Positions 20,993 to 30,959 of a stretch of 64,000 bases of DNA are shown in pieces. Numbering within the stretch: position 1 is the stretch's first letter; the number at the start of each line of letters is the position of its first letter. The notes beneath the pieces are model-generated. The model saw nothing but the letters and a program-made list of their open reading frames with translations. It searched no databases and was not told the origin of the DNA. Source of the stretch: Cyathus striatus (lineage: Eukaryota; Basidiomycota; Agaricomycetes; Agaricales; Nidulariaceae); NCBI GenBank assembly GCA_025738555.1, contig JAOVFP010000004.1, positions 1,488,001 through 1,552,000 of the forward strand, in the 5' to 3' direction. A program made the translations under genes and the position numbers.

Positions 20993-22504
20993 TCAGTCAT
21001 CATCTGCGAGATAGACATTTACTGACGCAAAATCAAAGTATGCGTCAACGAATTCTTGTGGGTAGTTATTAACGAAGTCTGTTAAGCCAACTAAGAGTAA
21101 GTTCTGCACGTGAATTATATCCACATACCGACACATGTCGAAGGACACCCAGACGAGTCGTATACATACCGATTACCTGCCCAGTCTCCGCCTGTATAAA
21201 TTTTAAGTGCTATGTAAAATGATGACTTTAATAATTCTTACAGAGGGTCAAGTTAATGATAATATTGTTCGCACTGAAGTGGTCGTCAATATTGCAATCC
21301 GCAGTACTGGGGAAATCGGCTGCTGGAATGCCCTGAAACAACACTATGATTTTATTAAAACAGACGCAGATCTAAAAAAACGTACCCAGTCATCAGGATT
21401 CACAAACGTGTACCCATACTGCACCTCGTCTGGAACGGATGAATCATCGCGAGACCAAAACCAGACTCTTATCCCACTAGACTGTCTTTCAATCGCGTAC
21501 CTTTAAGTTGATTTACATCTTTAGTCTTCATATACCAGTCTAAATATAAAACGGCGGACGAACCATCCCCCACCAACGGAATTAAATTCGTCGCCGAAGC
21601 TATCGGGGTATGAGTAAAGGCGCACACCGCATCCCGAGTTATCGTTCGCGTAAGCATCACAGTCTAGGTAGGTCGGTGTCCTGTTCCACGATATGTAACA
21701 CGGAATCGGAATAAGAGAATATATATGCACCCTGTTTCATTGCGCTCTTCAGGCATTACGCACCCTAATTTAGCGAACTGAGTAAGTTGAGTAATGTATA
21801 GTTAAGCGCACGCACCGGGGCCAGTGTGTAAAGTGACTGCGTTTGGAGTATCGCTGTTAACCCCTTCGACGATGTCTACTTCTCCCTGGAGTAATATTTG
21901 CTGTAAGATAAAACATGCAGGTACGAGTTTGACTAAACATAGTACCCCGTAAGGCCATGTAGACTCATCTGTCTCCCATACGGCCGGCCATGTTCTAAGT
22001 TCTCCGTCAGCTATAATCCCAATGAGCGTAAGGAAAAACAATTCTGACGCGCATCCTACAGGCAGATGACGAATATCGAACCTATAGACATTGTAAAAGT
22101 TAGTATTACGGTATCCTGCGGGATATACAACTTGGGGTTACACGGCAACATGAGTGGTATACCACTCCCTAGACTTAATTCTAACGCTCCTCCGACCAGG
22201 TCCGTTTGCTTTCAATACATCATTATGGTCAGCGCGGAGTATAAAAGTGTCTTCATCTGCGTAGGTTAGGTTTAGCCTTCGTGCTGTATTCCTGTTCACG
22301 TATTCCCTAATAAACATGTAACAATAATGGTAACAATAATTAAGGAGGAACATACACTCGTCCGTTAGTAGGATCCCGGATACTTTCGAAAGTGAAAGCG
22401 TTGTAGAATTCGGTTCCTACTATGTTCTGGGAAAGGTAATATCCCTCCGCGTTAACAAGCACTGCGCAGGAAGTAAGTATAGAGAGAAGACGGCTCAAGT
22501 TCAT
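20993..22504 (-). CDS. Secreted GH16 family glucan hydrolase (intact)
   Basis: Complete spliced reverse gene. It starts with a signal peptide, 'MNLSRLLSILTSCAVLVNA'. Exons then give 'YYLSQNIVGTEFYNAFTFE', 'LTYADEDTFILRADH', 'RHLPVGCATWPAVWETDES', the catalytic motif 'WPYGGEVDIVEGVN' (ExDxxE, with nucleophile and acid/base glutamates), 'CDAYANDNSGCGVRLYSYPD', 'SSGIRVWFWSRDDSSVPD', 'INLTLCGDWAGNRYVYDSSG' and 'CVDFVNNYPQEFVDAYFDF', then stop at 20993-20995. About nine exons all join in frame at GT-AG sites. The family hydrolyses beta-1,3(4)-glucans such as laminarin and fungal or plant wall glucan. The most likely role is extracellular wall remodelling or nutrition. An upstream ATG at 22585 would put a non-hydrophobic leader before the signal peptide, so I prefer 22504. 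Confidence 0.9.
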
Positions 22505-23127
22505 CCTTGTCGAAAGATGTACTTTCAGGTAGTATATGCAATGGTATTTTATATCACAATCGTCTTCAGTGAATAGTCCTTCCATCTTATTGATACATTC
22601 TGAGATTTATACCAACATTTACTATATAATTCGGAAGGGTGAGTGCTCGCGCTATACAGAACTCCTGCCTTTTACGAGGTCCCGCCTTCTGCTGGCGAGG
22701 GTGGCGTTGCTTCTATGTGTAGAATGGTGACTGAGTCATTTTTTGATCATCGGTCTCCAGTATCATGATTATGGAAGAATTTGTCGTCATGGGTGTATGA
22801 GGATACTTTATGTTAATGGAAGAATCTTCAAGAACGGTGACTAGGTAACAAGATCGAACTTCTCTCTGACTCTCTTATGGTCGATGAGTGTTCCCCAGTG
22901 TCAGCATTCTCGCATACCTGTGTTCCCTATCTATATTCTCGTATGCCTAGAGCTTGGGGAATTCAAATTTCATTGTGAGTCAACTCTTTCACATAATATA
23001 CAGAAAATATACAGAATCTCACGCACTATCCATAGATAGCCGCTTTAGTGGAGCAGCGAAGAAACTGGTGGTTGTGAATCGCATCAAACGAAGAGCACCA
23101 GGTCGTGCGTAATGCCCTGACGATCCT
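22505..23127. other. Intergenic, nothing recognised
   Basis: No coding frame, repeat or RNA signal that I can support. It separates the reverse GH16 gene from the next reverse fragment. Confidence 0.5.
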
Positions 23128-23616
23128 TCAGCTGAAGCTGTCTGACATAGCTCCCGTTTCATCGTATTTATATGCAATTGCACGTCGAGTAGAGCTTGGA
23201 AGATATGGGATAAATTTATGCTGAAACGCATGATGTCGTGTACGAATCAAAGCTTTGGATCCATTGTTTCTATTACGCTGGCCTTCAATGTCTTTCACGC
23301 CATCTGACAGAGCATGACTTGGACGTTCAGAAGCAATAGAAACGGTAATTGACCGCTTTTCTACCACTACCTTGTCTTTGTCCTGTCGTTTAATGAAGTA
23401 AGACAATTGAAATACGAGACAGATCGGGACTTGATAAGGTCGCTCGGGTGATGGAATTTTGGGGAAGACGTTAAGGCGTGCTGGTAGTTGTCGAAAGGTG
23501 GGCCATCCAGTAGTAATGCCCTCGGAAAAGAGATAACGGAGATCCTCCCAATGATACTGTGCAGCAAGTTTGACCAATTCTTCTGTTCTCTCTGGTGTCA
23601 CGAAAGTCGAAACCAC
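23128..23616 (-). CDS. Uncharacterised reverse coding fragment
   Basis: A 160-codon open frame containing 'HWEDLRYLFSEGITTGWPTF' and 'LPARLNVFPKIPSPERPYQ', which has protein-like composition. An optional in-frame 51-bp intron (GTCCCG to ACGACAG, about 23394-23444) interrupts it. There is no in-frame ATG at its 5' end, so it is either a downstream exon of an unresolved gene or a remnant. I do not recognise the family. The C-terminal half is basic and low in complexity and may not be coding. Confidence 0.35.
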   Translation of the reverse strand: MVSTFVTPERTEELVKLAAQYHWEDLRYLFSEGITTGWPTFRQLPARLNVFPKIPSPERPYQVPICLVFQLSYFIKRQDKDKVVVEKRSITVSIASERPSHALSDGVKDIEGQRNRNNGSKALIRTRHHAFQHKFIPYLPSSTRRAIAYKYDETGAMSDSFS

Positions 23617-23639
23617 ATTGCAATATAATTAGCCTTAAG

Positions 23640-24385
23640 TATCATTGCAAAATGCTTGAAAAGCATCTGCTCAGGTATTGAAATACTAGTATATGGCAAT
23701 GTAAGGCATGTCTCATCGTACTAATCCCTTGATTTGATACAACCAATTATAATGTATCCTTAGGATTTTATCTAGATTATAATGCAAGGTAATATTATGT
23801 ATCATGTATTAACCCTTATCGTATTTGTTATCTGTCAGGTCACCGGTCACCAGTGACTAGTGATTTACAGAATGAGTCACGAGATAATTAAAATAAAACC
23901 GAGAAGTGCCGAGATTATCACTTCAAGATTTGTGACATGGCTTGAAGGAGAAAGACCTATAGACTAAGAGCGTAAAGAATCCAGACCTTTCTTAAAGAAG
24001 CTGCATTTGGGTCCGGTTTTGCAAGCATCTTTGTCCAGGCTACGGAACAAGATCCGGTGGATGCTGACTAACGACATGTTCAAAACGCATAAAAGGACGA
24101 CACTCTCGCTGGGTATCGCATAACTTAAGAACGAAGTAGCTTTAAGTTGTAAGTGGATAACCACAGAGGTAAGAAAACACCAGTAAGTGATGTCATCTTA
24201 TCTATGTTATGGTAACAGTGGGTAGCAGGCTAGTGATGTCTATGTGACACGGTATGTAGCATTACTTATGGGTAGACAACATACAAAGCATGTGTACTAG
24301 AATGGAAATATTACTTAACTTTTCTCGAGTTTTAGCTGATGAACATAGCTATTCTCTGCATACTCAATTAGACAAAAAAATATCG
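23640..24385. other. Intergenic, nothing recognised
   Basis: AT-rich DNA with only a 66-codon frame at 23964-24164, which I do not regard as coding. No repeat or RNA signal was found. Confidence 0.5.
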
Positions 24386-25487
24386 TCATTTTTTTTTTAC
24401 CAAAATGGGATACGAGCTGAAAATTAATTGTGTTGTTATCAACTTCATCTTAATAGTCCACATGAAACTCAAAATATATTGTAACACTTTCAGCCAAGCT
24501 TTATAATGCTGTGAAGGCTTTCGTCCTCGATTATATGCCTTGTAAAGTAGGCCATGCATTAAGGAGCTATAATGCGCTTCAATGCCTTGCAAGTAAAAGT
24601 TAAGTTTCATGACAGGAGGGTAATACCGGACTACTTCATTGCCCATAAAAGCAAATCGAACTTTTCCTTGCTGGGAGATGAAAATGAATTGATGGGAGAT
24701 CGCCATGAGTAGAAACCCGCGCCTTTGCAAATCTGCTACAACCTTGTATACCAGTGAACGATCTGAAACTTTGACCTCTCTTCCTGTCATGGGTTCCGTC
24801 ACAAGCCCAACAACGGTTCCAGCATCGTCTAACAGGTGTCCATGTACTTGGAAAGTTAAATCCGTTCCTTCCAGCATCCGATAATTCTCCATCATTCTAT
24901 TCAGATATTTGAAAGTGATATTGTCAAATGCACGGTAAACGTCTGTATAGTGAATGAAAAGTAAAAGTTACCCATCGTATCATATATTGAGACATTACTT
25001 ACCAACTTCTTGACCCTTCCATTCACCAATCCTATAAGATCCGCCAACGAACTTCTTGATCTTCACCTCATGTTCTCTGATTACGGGTGTCCATAATGGG
25101 CATGTAACTTCAAGTAGTGATTTCTTTCTTAGCTGAAGTTTATACCCTCCTTAGCGCCTGAAGTCAGGTAAGCCCAGTTTGTCTTTCCAAACTCTACCGT
25201 ATCTATGACAGCTTGCTATTGGAGAAAATGTATACTTAATAAGAATAGGAGGAAATAAATCGAGAACTTACAATCGTCTCAATAAACCGTTCATATTGGT
25301 TATTCACCTTAGCTCGAGCCTGTGGATTCTCCATGTAATATGATATGTCATGTTTCGGGATGCATGGTACTTCGACGACAAGTTGGTGGCCATCTTTCCA
25401 AAGGAAATAGTAAGTTGAAGGATAACGATTCCATCCTCCAATATGGGATACCATATGACTTGGGATAGGTTTGAATGTGTGCGACAT
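24386..25487 (-). pseudogene. Kinase-like uncharacterised gene, probably frameshifted
   Basis: Exon 1 (from 25487) begins 'MSHTFKPIPSHMVSHIGG' and ends at GTAAGT near 25272. A central exon reads 'SLLEVTCPLWTPVIREHEV' and 'KKFVGGSYRIGEWKGQEV'. After an intron at about 24950-25010 comes 'DVYRAFDNITFKYLNRM', then 'DDAGTVVGLVTEPMTGREV' and 'SDRSLVYKVVADLQRRGF'. The last blocks resemble the hinge and following region of degenerate fungal protein-kinase-like proteins, but no catalytic HRD or DFG is visible. Within the central exon (25140-25200) the frame of 'VWKDKLGLPDFRR' is followed by a TAA and is out of phase with exon 1, so the gene is probably broken. An alternative is an unusual intron there. 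Confidence 0.45.
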
Positions 25488-25570
25488 GGATGGGTTAAAT
25501 AAAGGAGAGCGTTGCTGTTTAAACGTTTACGACTGATGTCATCACTGATGGTGTAAAGAAAGGTGTGCAT

Positions 25571-27526
25571 GTGACTCGGGTAATAGGGGCGCCTAAATGG
25601 CGCCTATTGTACGTTCAATTATTAAATCCCAGACTTTAACGAGCTGTAACTAATAACACTGTCCTATAAATTCTACTATAAATTACCTGGGATACAGCAT
25701 TGACTACCTAGGTTTCTAACGTTGTTGTATTTCTCAATTGCGATGTTTACCCCCTGCGAGAAAATAATTTTAGAATAAATACAACTACTATAGTATTGAA
25801 ATCACTGGTACCTCCAATAAGTGGTCGTAACAGCAACATCAATTGTCATACTTGACTCTAAGGTAGCTTTACTTAAGGTTAATTTGATCCTTAATACAGT
25901 ACACTATTTGTTAAAGCAATTCGTTAGTGCCAGTATCACACTTTTAGTATTGGCTCCCTCCGCTACTGCTACTGGTACCAGTATAGACCATATCCCTTCC
26001 CTTGGCTTGCTGTTTCCAACTAGTAACATGAATGTAAGAGTGTGTCTTTTCTGCATACTCCACAGTACATCAGGAAAAAACTCAAAGCAATATACACTAG
26101 TGTGATTAGTCTGTATAGCAGATACAACCACTATCACTAAGTCCCCCATTGTGTAGGCATATGTAGGTGTACCTTACGAGTGATAACACCATGTAGCACA
26201 ACATAGCTTTATTCTGTTAACTTTAATAAGGGAGGAGGAGACGATGGTTTTACCCAGATAAAATCACTGTCCCATCCAACTTCATTTACTTCCCTCAATA
26301 ATACTACTTAATCGACAACATGTGTACTGTTTGTTCCCTGCAATGTACCACCTGTTCTTGTATGTTTTATTCAAAGATATCAGGCTGCCATATGTACCCC
26401 ACAGGAACGATGTATTGTGCAAGTTCTGTTGTAGTCTATGTATCCGATCAAGCAGGTACCTGTGCTCGCTGTAGAGGAAGGTAATTTTTATCTTTGTTCA
26501 CCTTCAGAATTAATACATTGACCATCATTTTAGAACCAATAGTGGGAGGTGATGTCTACACTATCTTTATTGCTCTATCTCAGACCTCGCTAGCTCTAAA
26601 AGTGGCAACACATCTGGATCGGAATTATCTGATATCAAAAATGGCTCTGGCTCAACTTCAAAACTTTACTCTAACGACATCTACCAATTGTGGCCTGAAT
26701 TAATGTTTCAAACTTCTAATTTTGCGAAATTTTATCATAGCATAATGTTTAATCTAGTGTATTGGCAATAAAAATAATATTGTTTCACTTCTCCACTCAA
26801 ACATTATAAGTAAAGTACTTCGAGCATACGAGGAAAGCGTTGGTAAAAAAGGGATGTTTGCAGGTAAACGATGAACACCTTCACCAGATTCATAAATGCG
26901 AGGTGAAAGCTTGAAATAAAAATTTACTTAATAATCCATAGTATAAGCAATAACACGACTAAAGCTGGTACCTCCTGAGACTAGAAAGACAGAAAATAGA
27001 TATTTTTGATCAGAAACAAGATCGTAACATCGCTACTTATGTAAAATGGAGACTTCACAGTTTAATTATCGGAAGATGATCCTACCGTCGGATAAACCAG
27101 AAAATTCCCATTGCGCCCAGGTCTAAAAATACATTACAAATAGAAATGTACTCGCATATATTTTTCAGACTTCGGGTGTAGCGTCCAGCCGTTTTATTCA
27201 ACCAACGCAGAGGGATTTTGCAATGGTGAATATATCGATTTGTCTATAAATAGAACATTATGATGAAATTTGGCAGGACGTATGCTCTGCACACTTTATT
27301 TAGACATACAAAACACGGAATATCGTGCCACCGACAACTTCCCTACTTCGATAAATGTCTTTTGACAGATCTAGAAAACATTTGAATGAGGTCTGGAGTG
27401 TGGAGACACCGCATTCCGGAATTTCAGCAGAATCTTGGAGTTACTACTCTGTGTCGGTGAGAGCAGAATGAATCTTCAATCACATAAATACTGCAGTAAC
27501 AACTCAGTAAATCTTTAGAATCCAAC
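25571..27526. other. Intergenic, nothing supported
   Basis: Contains short open frames (for example 25821-26105 and 26494-26703) without recognisable motifs or consistent splice sites. AT-rich. It includes the presumed promoter of the small secreted protein gene at its right end. Confidence 0.45.
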
Positions 27527-27956
27527 ATGAAGCTTCTTCACTTACTACCTTTCGCTGCCCTAATCTCTATTGCAAACAGTAGTGTCCTCAGACAGAGAGC
27601 TGCTGCTGCAAGCGAATGCAGCCTCGTAGGTTAGTAATGTCGTGATCAAGATTTATACTCCTCGCCTAACACCTAGTTGTCGATGTAGAATGCATTGTCT
27701 CCTTGGCAGAGCTACCCCTCCAAATCACAACATGTGCTGAAGCAATAAACGATTTCAATGACGCCACCAGTGGTGGTAAATCCACATATTGATCAACGAA
27801 TTTCGGCTATCTTACCATTAACTCACAGATAGCGATCCAATCAAATTGGCCACTCAAGCAGCAGATTGCATAGCTGAGGCTTCGCTTGCTGCAGTAGAAC
27901 TCGTGCGCCGTCTTCCCCCATCTCCGATTCAAGTTGTTCTTACCTTCGAATTATAG
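27527..27956 (+). CDS. Small secreted protein (109 aa), three exons
   Basis: Too short and too split to appear as a long open frame. Exons are 27527-27629, 27677-27775 and 27829-27956. Both introns (47 and 53 bp) are GT-AG and all phases agree, giving 110 codons including TAG. It starts with the signal peptide 'MKLLHLLPFAALISIANS', followed by a possible dibasic region. The mature part has four cysteines ('ECSLV', 'VECIVSL', 'TTCAEAIN', 'DCIAEAS') and predicted helices. The pattern C..V..C...L....C..A....DP......C is reminiscent of the small fungal calcium-binding protein family, but this is a weak resemblance. The likely place is the cell exterior. The role is unknown and an effector-like or surface function is possible. 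Confidence 0.7.
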
Positions 27957-30137
27957 CCAAGTCATTGTAGTGGATGCACGAAAGTTTTAGACGGAGAATG
28001 TCCCAGAAATAAGATTCCTTGCACAGGTCCACCAGCGGCGAAACGATGAAACCCCGACGAAGTATGAGAAGGAGGTGGTTGTCTGACATCTATAATTCAC
28101 GCTTTATATATTTGAATTCAATTATAGCCCAAACGTTGATAAGCATCCATGTTCCTTTCATAAAAAGTACGTACCTAAGTATCAGTTGCCTACGGCAGGC
28201 CGCAAAGAGCGGGCAAGGAAGCATTCCGACACAGCTTCTGATGAATTGACCCCGAGTCGAGAATAACTCTTAGTGTGGGTAGATAAAAGCGTGTACGCAG
28301 CACGGGTTGTACACTCCGAGATAATCGATCATAATCAGCGAGGGAGGCATCCCTTGACTTCCATGCTTAATTTGAACATGATAGCCTGCAGGGCCACGTG
28401 TAGGGACGAACGATAATTTTGGACTTATTCATGAGAAATTGGGGACTCTCGCCATGCCAGGTGTGAGCATCTGACGAAGATAATCAAATTACCAAGGCTG
28501 ATTTGGTGGCTATATTTTATAGAGAAGATCATACCACAAGTTTCTTAAACCAGATGTGCAACGCGGACCTTGTTTCAATGCCAGCTATAGTATTTGTGTA
28601 TCATTGTTATATCTGGAAGGATGAAGCACTACTTATCCCTTACATACAGAATCGCAGTCGTCCGGGAACTGAACCACGAGTACTAGACCACAGAAACCCC
28701 CGCGGATGAAACTCATTAGTCACACGAAGACGAAATCCCCCAAACAAATTCAGAGCTGGAATTCTGACTGTGGAGTTAAAGAGTGTGAGACGGTAAGAGA
28801 CGGGATAAGGCCAGATGAGATAAAGGTCTAAAATAAATCCTTTACCCAGCGATTTCACGTTCGTACCTGTTCGTACGTAGAATAGGGGGGCCTAGGCAGC
28901 ATTTCGGACGAGAGAGAAATGATGGTTGCTCTATAACGTGAAGGTATGAATGAGTTACTTACTCCTTCCGAGCGATATCGGAACCATCCAAGTTGCGCCG
29001 ATTTTACAAGTAGTGGTTGAAGGTTATAAAACGTAAATCAATCCTGCTAACGCAGTGATGGCGACTTGGTATGTATGTGTCCACCTGCTTCCGAATGCCC
29101 TATTTATGTAGAAAGAGGTCGACGAAGTAAGAATGCTGAATGAAATGCCAAACTGCGCAGAAGCACTGACAATGCGCCCGAAGTACCCCTGTAAATCACG
29201 AATGTTGATGTAAAGTACGGAGATGAGCGTCTAACGGTATCAGGACGTAGACGCGATGATAGCCAGCTCAATTCGACTCAATTCATGCCAAGCGCAAGAT
29301 GCCTATCCATCTGCGAGAGGTCTAAGTAATACGTCAAGATTAACAGAGAAGGCATGAAGCACGCACACCTCGAGGAGGTTCCTGCGCAAAATCGGAATCG
29401 GTGCCTAATCAGATTGCTCTTCCGAGGACCGACATCCCTCGATCGCGGGTTTGTTGATCATACGTTTGAACGTAACTAAGAGCCACCCATTCACTGAACA
29501 AGGACACCTTGAATATCAGAGAACAGTCAGTCAACGCACGAGCTAATAATAGTTATTGTACTGCTCGACGGAATGCACTATATCATTACAGGAGAAGATA
29601 TTGGTGCGTAAGTCTGGACGTCGTCGGGACTCGGCCGTTATCACGTTCATGCCTATAGGAGTCGAATGCACAGCGTCTTCCGCGATGTCGGGGCTTTCTG
29701 AGGTACGGGCCTACGGCCGGAGGATTAGGGTCCTAAATGTTCGAGGTAACGGAATACTGATAGAGTACAAGTTTCATACCACCGCTGTGGCAGAGCTCGA
29801 ATTCTATTCTCCCGAGATGAAAGGAGTGATATGAAATGGCATACTAGATTGAATAATTCACAGTACGACGACCTTGAAACGCCGACTACGCATCCTCGCG
29901 ATCTCGTACGAGGTGATTAGCGCCTATCGAGTAGATTGCGAATTAGGGTAGTGTTGGGATAAAAATAACCTGTACATAGAGCAGTGTGTATGTCAATTCG
30001 TTGTCGACTATTATTGTCAATACAATTCAGGGTGGTAGTAACGGAAAATCAAATACCCAAGAGAAAGGAGCTTGAGTCCATATATGGAGCTGAAGTTGTG
30101 AGCTCCTTAGTGTTCATTTAGTTGAAAGCTCAGGTGA
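27957..30137. other. Mostly empty region
   Basis: Short frames such as 28019-28249 and 29556-29834 (91 codons, no recognisable motif) are present but not supported. A tRNA-like stretch at 28653-28705 is listed separately. I see no gene here. Confidence 0.45.
28653..28705 (-). other. tRNA-like relic (A- and B-box-like motifs too close together)
   Basis: On the minus strand it reads TTTCTGTGGTCTAGT, like the 5' part of a tRNA-Glu gene. It is followed after only about 5 nt by CGTGGTTCAGTTCCCGG, like a T-arm with its B box. The anticodon arm is missing, so this cannot be a working tRNA. It may be a deleted tRNA gene or part of a tRNA-derived SINE. Confidence 0.35.
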
Positions 30138-30959
30138 TTAGGATGAGCACAACAGGAGGAGAGGAGATCCACCTAGTTCTGTAGTTGTAATGGAGTGGAA
30201 GTTGGAGATGATTATCATTCCAGCTCTAACTTCTCGTACAATCATTATCAAGAATATAGGCTCTACGCCGTCGACGGGCGAGGGCAATGCCAAATGCACC
30301 TGAGATTGGAGATTTACGCGGCCGGAGGAGGGCGCCCAAGACAGACAGACCAGCGAGAAGCTCGTCTCCGATGGGCAAGGGGGCAGGGCAGCGATTGGAA
30401 AGGATCCCATCTTGTCTGGTGGATGACAGAAGACGACGGAGGAAGCATTTTCGCTCGAACCTCGTAAGGACCGGTTCGTGCCTCGTGACTGGTTCGCGCA
30501 CGGACCAGGCGCAGAACGTGGCCATGGGCAACCGACGCGACTACGCAACTTCAACGTTTTTCATTGTTCAACTTGCTCTAAGCCACATAAACAACTTTAC
30601 AAAGCCGTTGATGGGTATATTCGCTTTAATTTTGCTCATTATCAATGGGACTCGGTTCTCTTCCAGAACTTCTCAGGCGATCTTCCGACTCGCAGCTTCC
30701 CCATTTGTAACCATAATTCACGAACCAGATCTGTGGACGTTTCTTCTCCGGTTTGCACAGCTGCTTCTGGTTCCGAGCTCCCATGCGGGCTCCAGTGGCT
30801 GCTCCCTGGATTTCATCATAGACCGAAGCAAATATGCCCAAAATACGCTGAATATGCGTGACCGGATACGAATCCTACATAACCAGGGAAAAGGAACGGA
30901 TCTTGCACTCCAGAATTCCCTTCAACTCTCCTCGCTTTTAGACTCTCACCTCCATCTCC
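30138..30959. other. Upstream region of the P450 gene, no gene supported
   Basis: A 236-codon forward frame (30287-30997) and a 138-codon reverse frame overlap here, but their composition is low-complexity and unlike any family known to me. The long frame runs into the true P450 start in another phase, so I treat both as chance. Confidence 0.4.

Larger units (their letters stand above)
16025..21712. repeat. Tandem segmental duplication, unit B
   Basis: Holds lactamase copy 2, the frameshifted CorA-like copy and the 3' half of the GH16 gene that is shared with unit A. The GH16 gene then continues to 22504 beyond the duplicated stretch. A Tc1/mariner-like MITE at 17809-18406 is specific to this unit. 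Confidence 0.8.
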
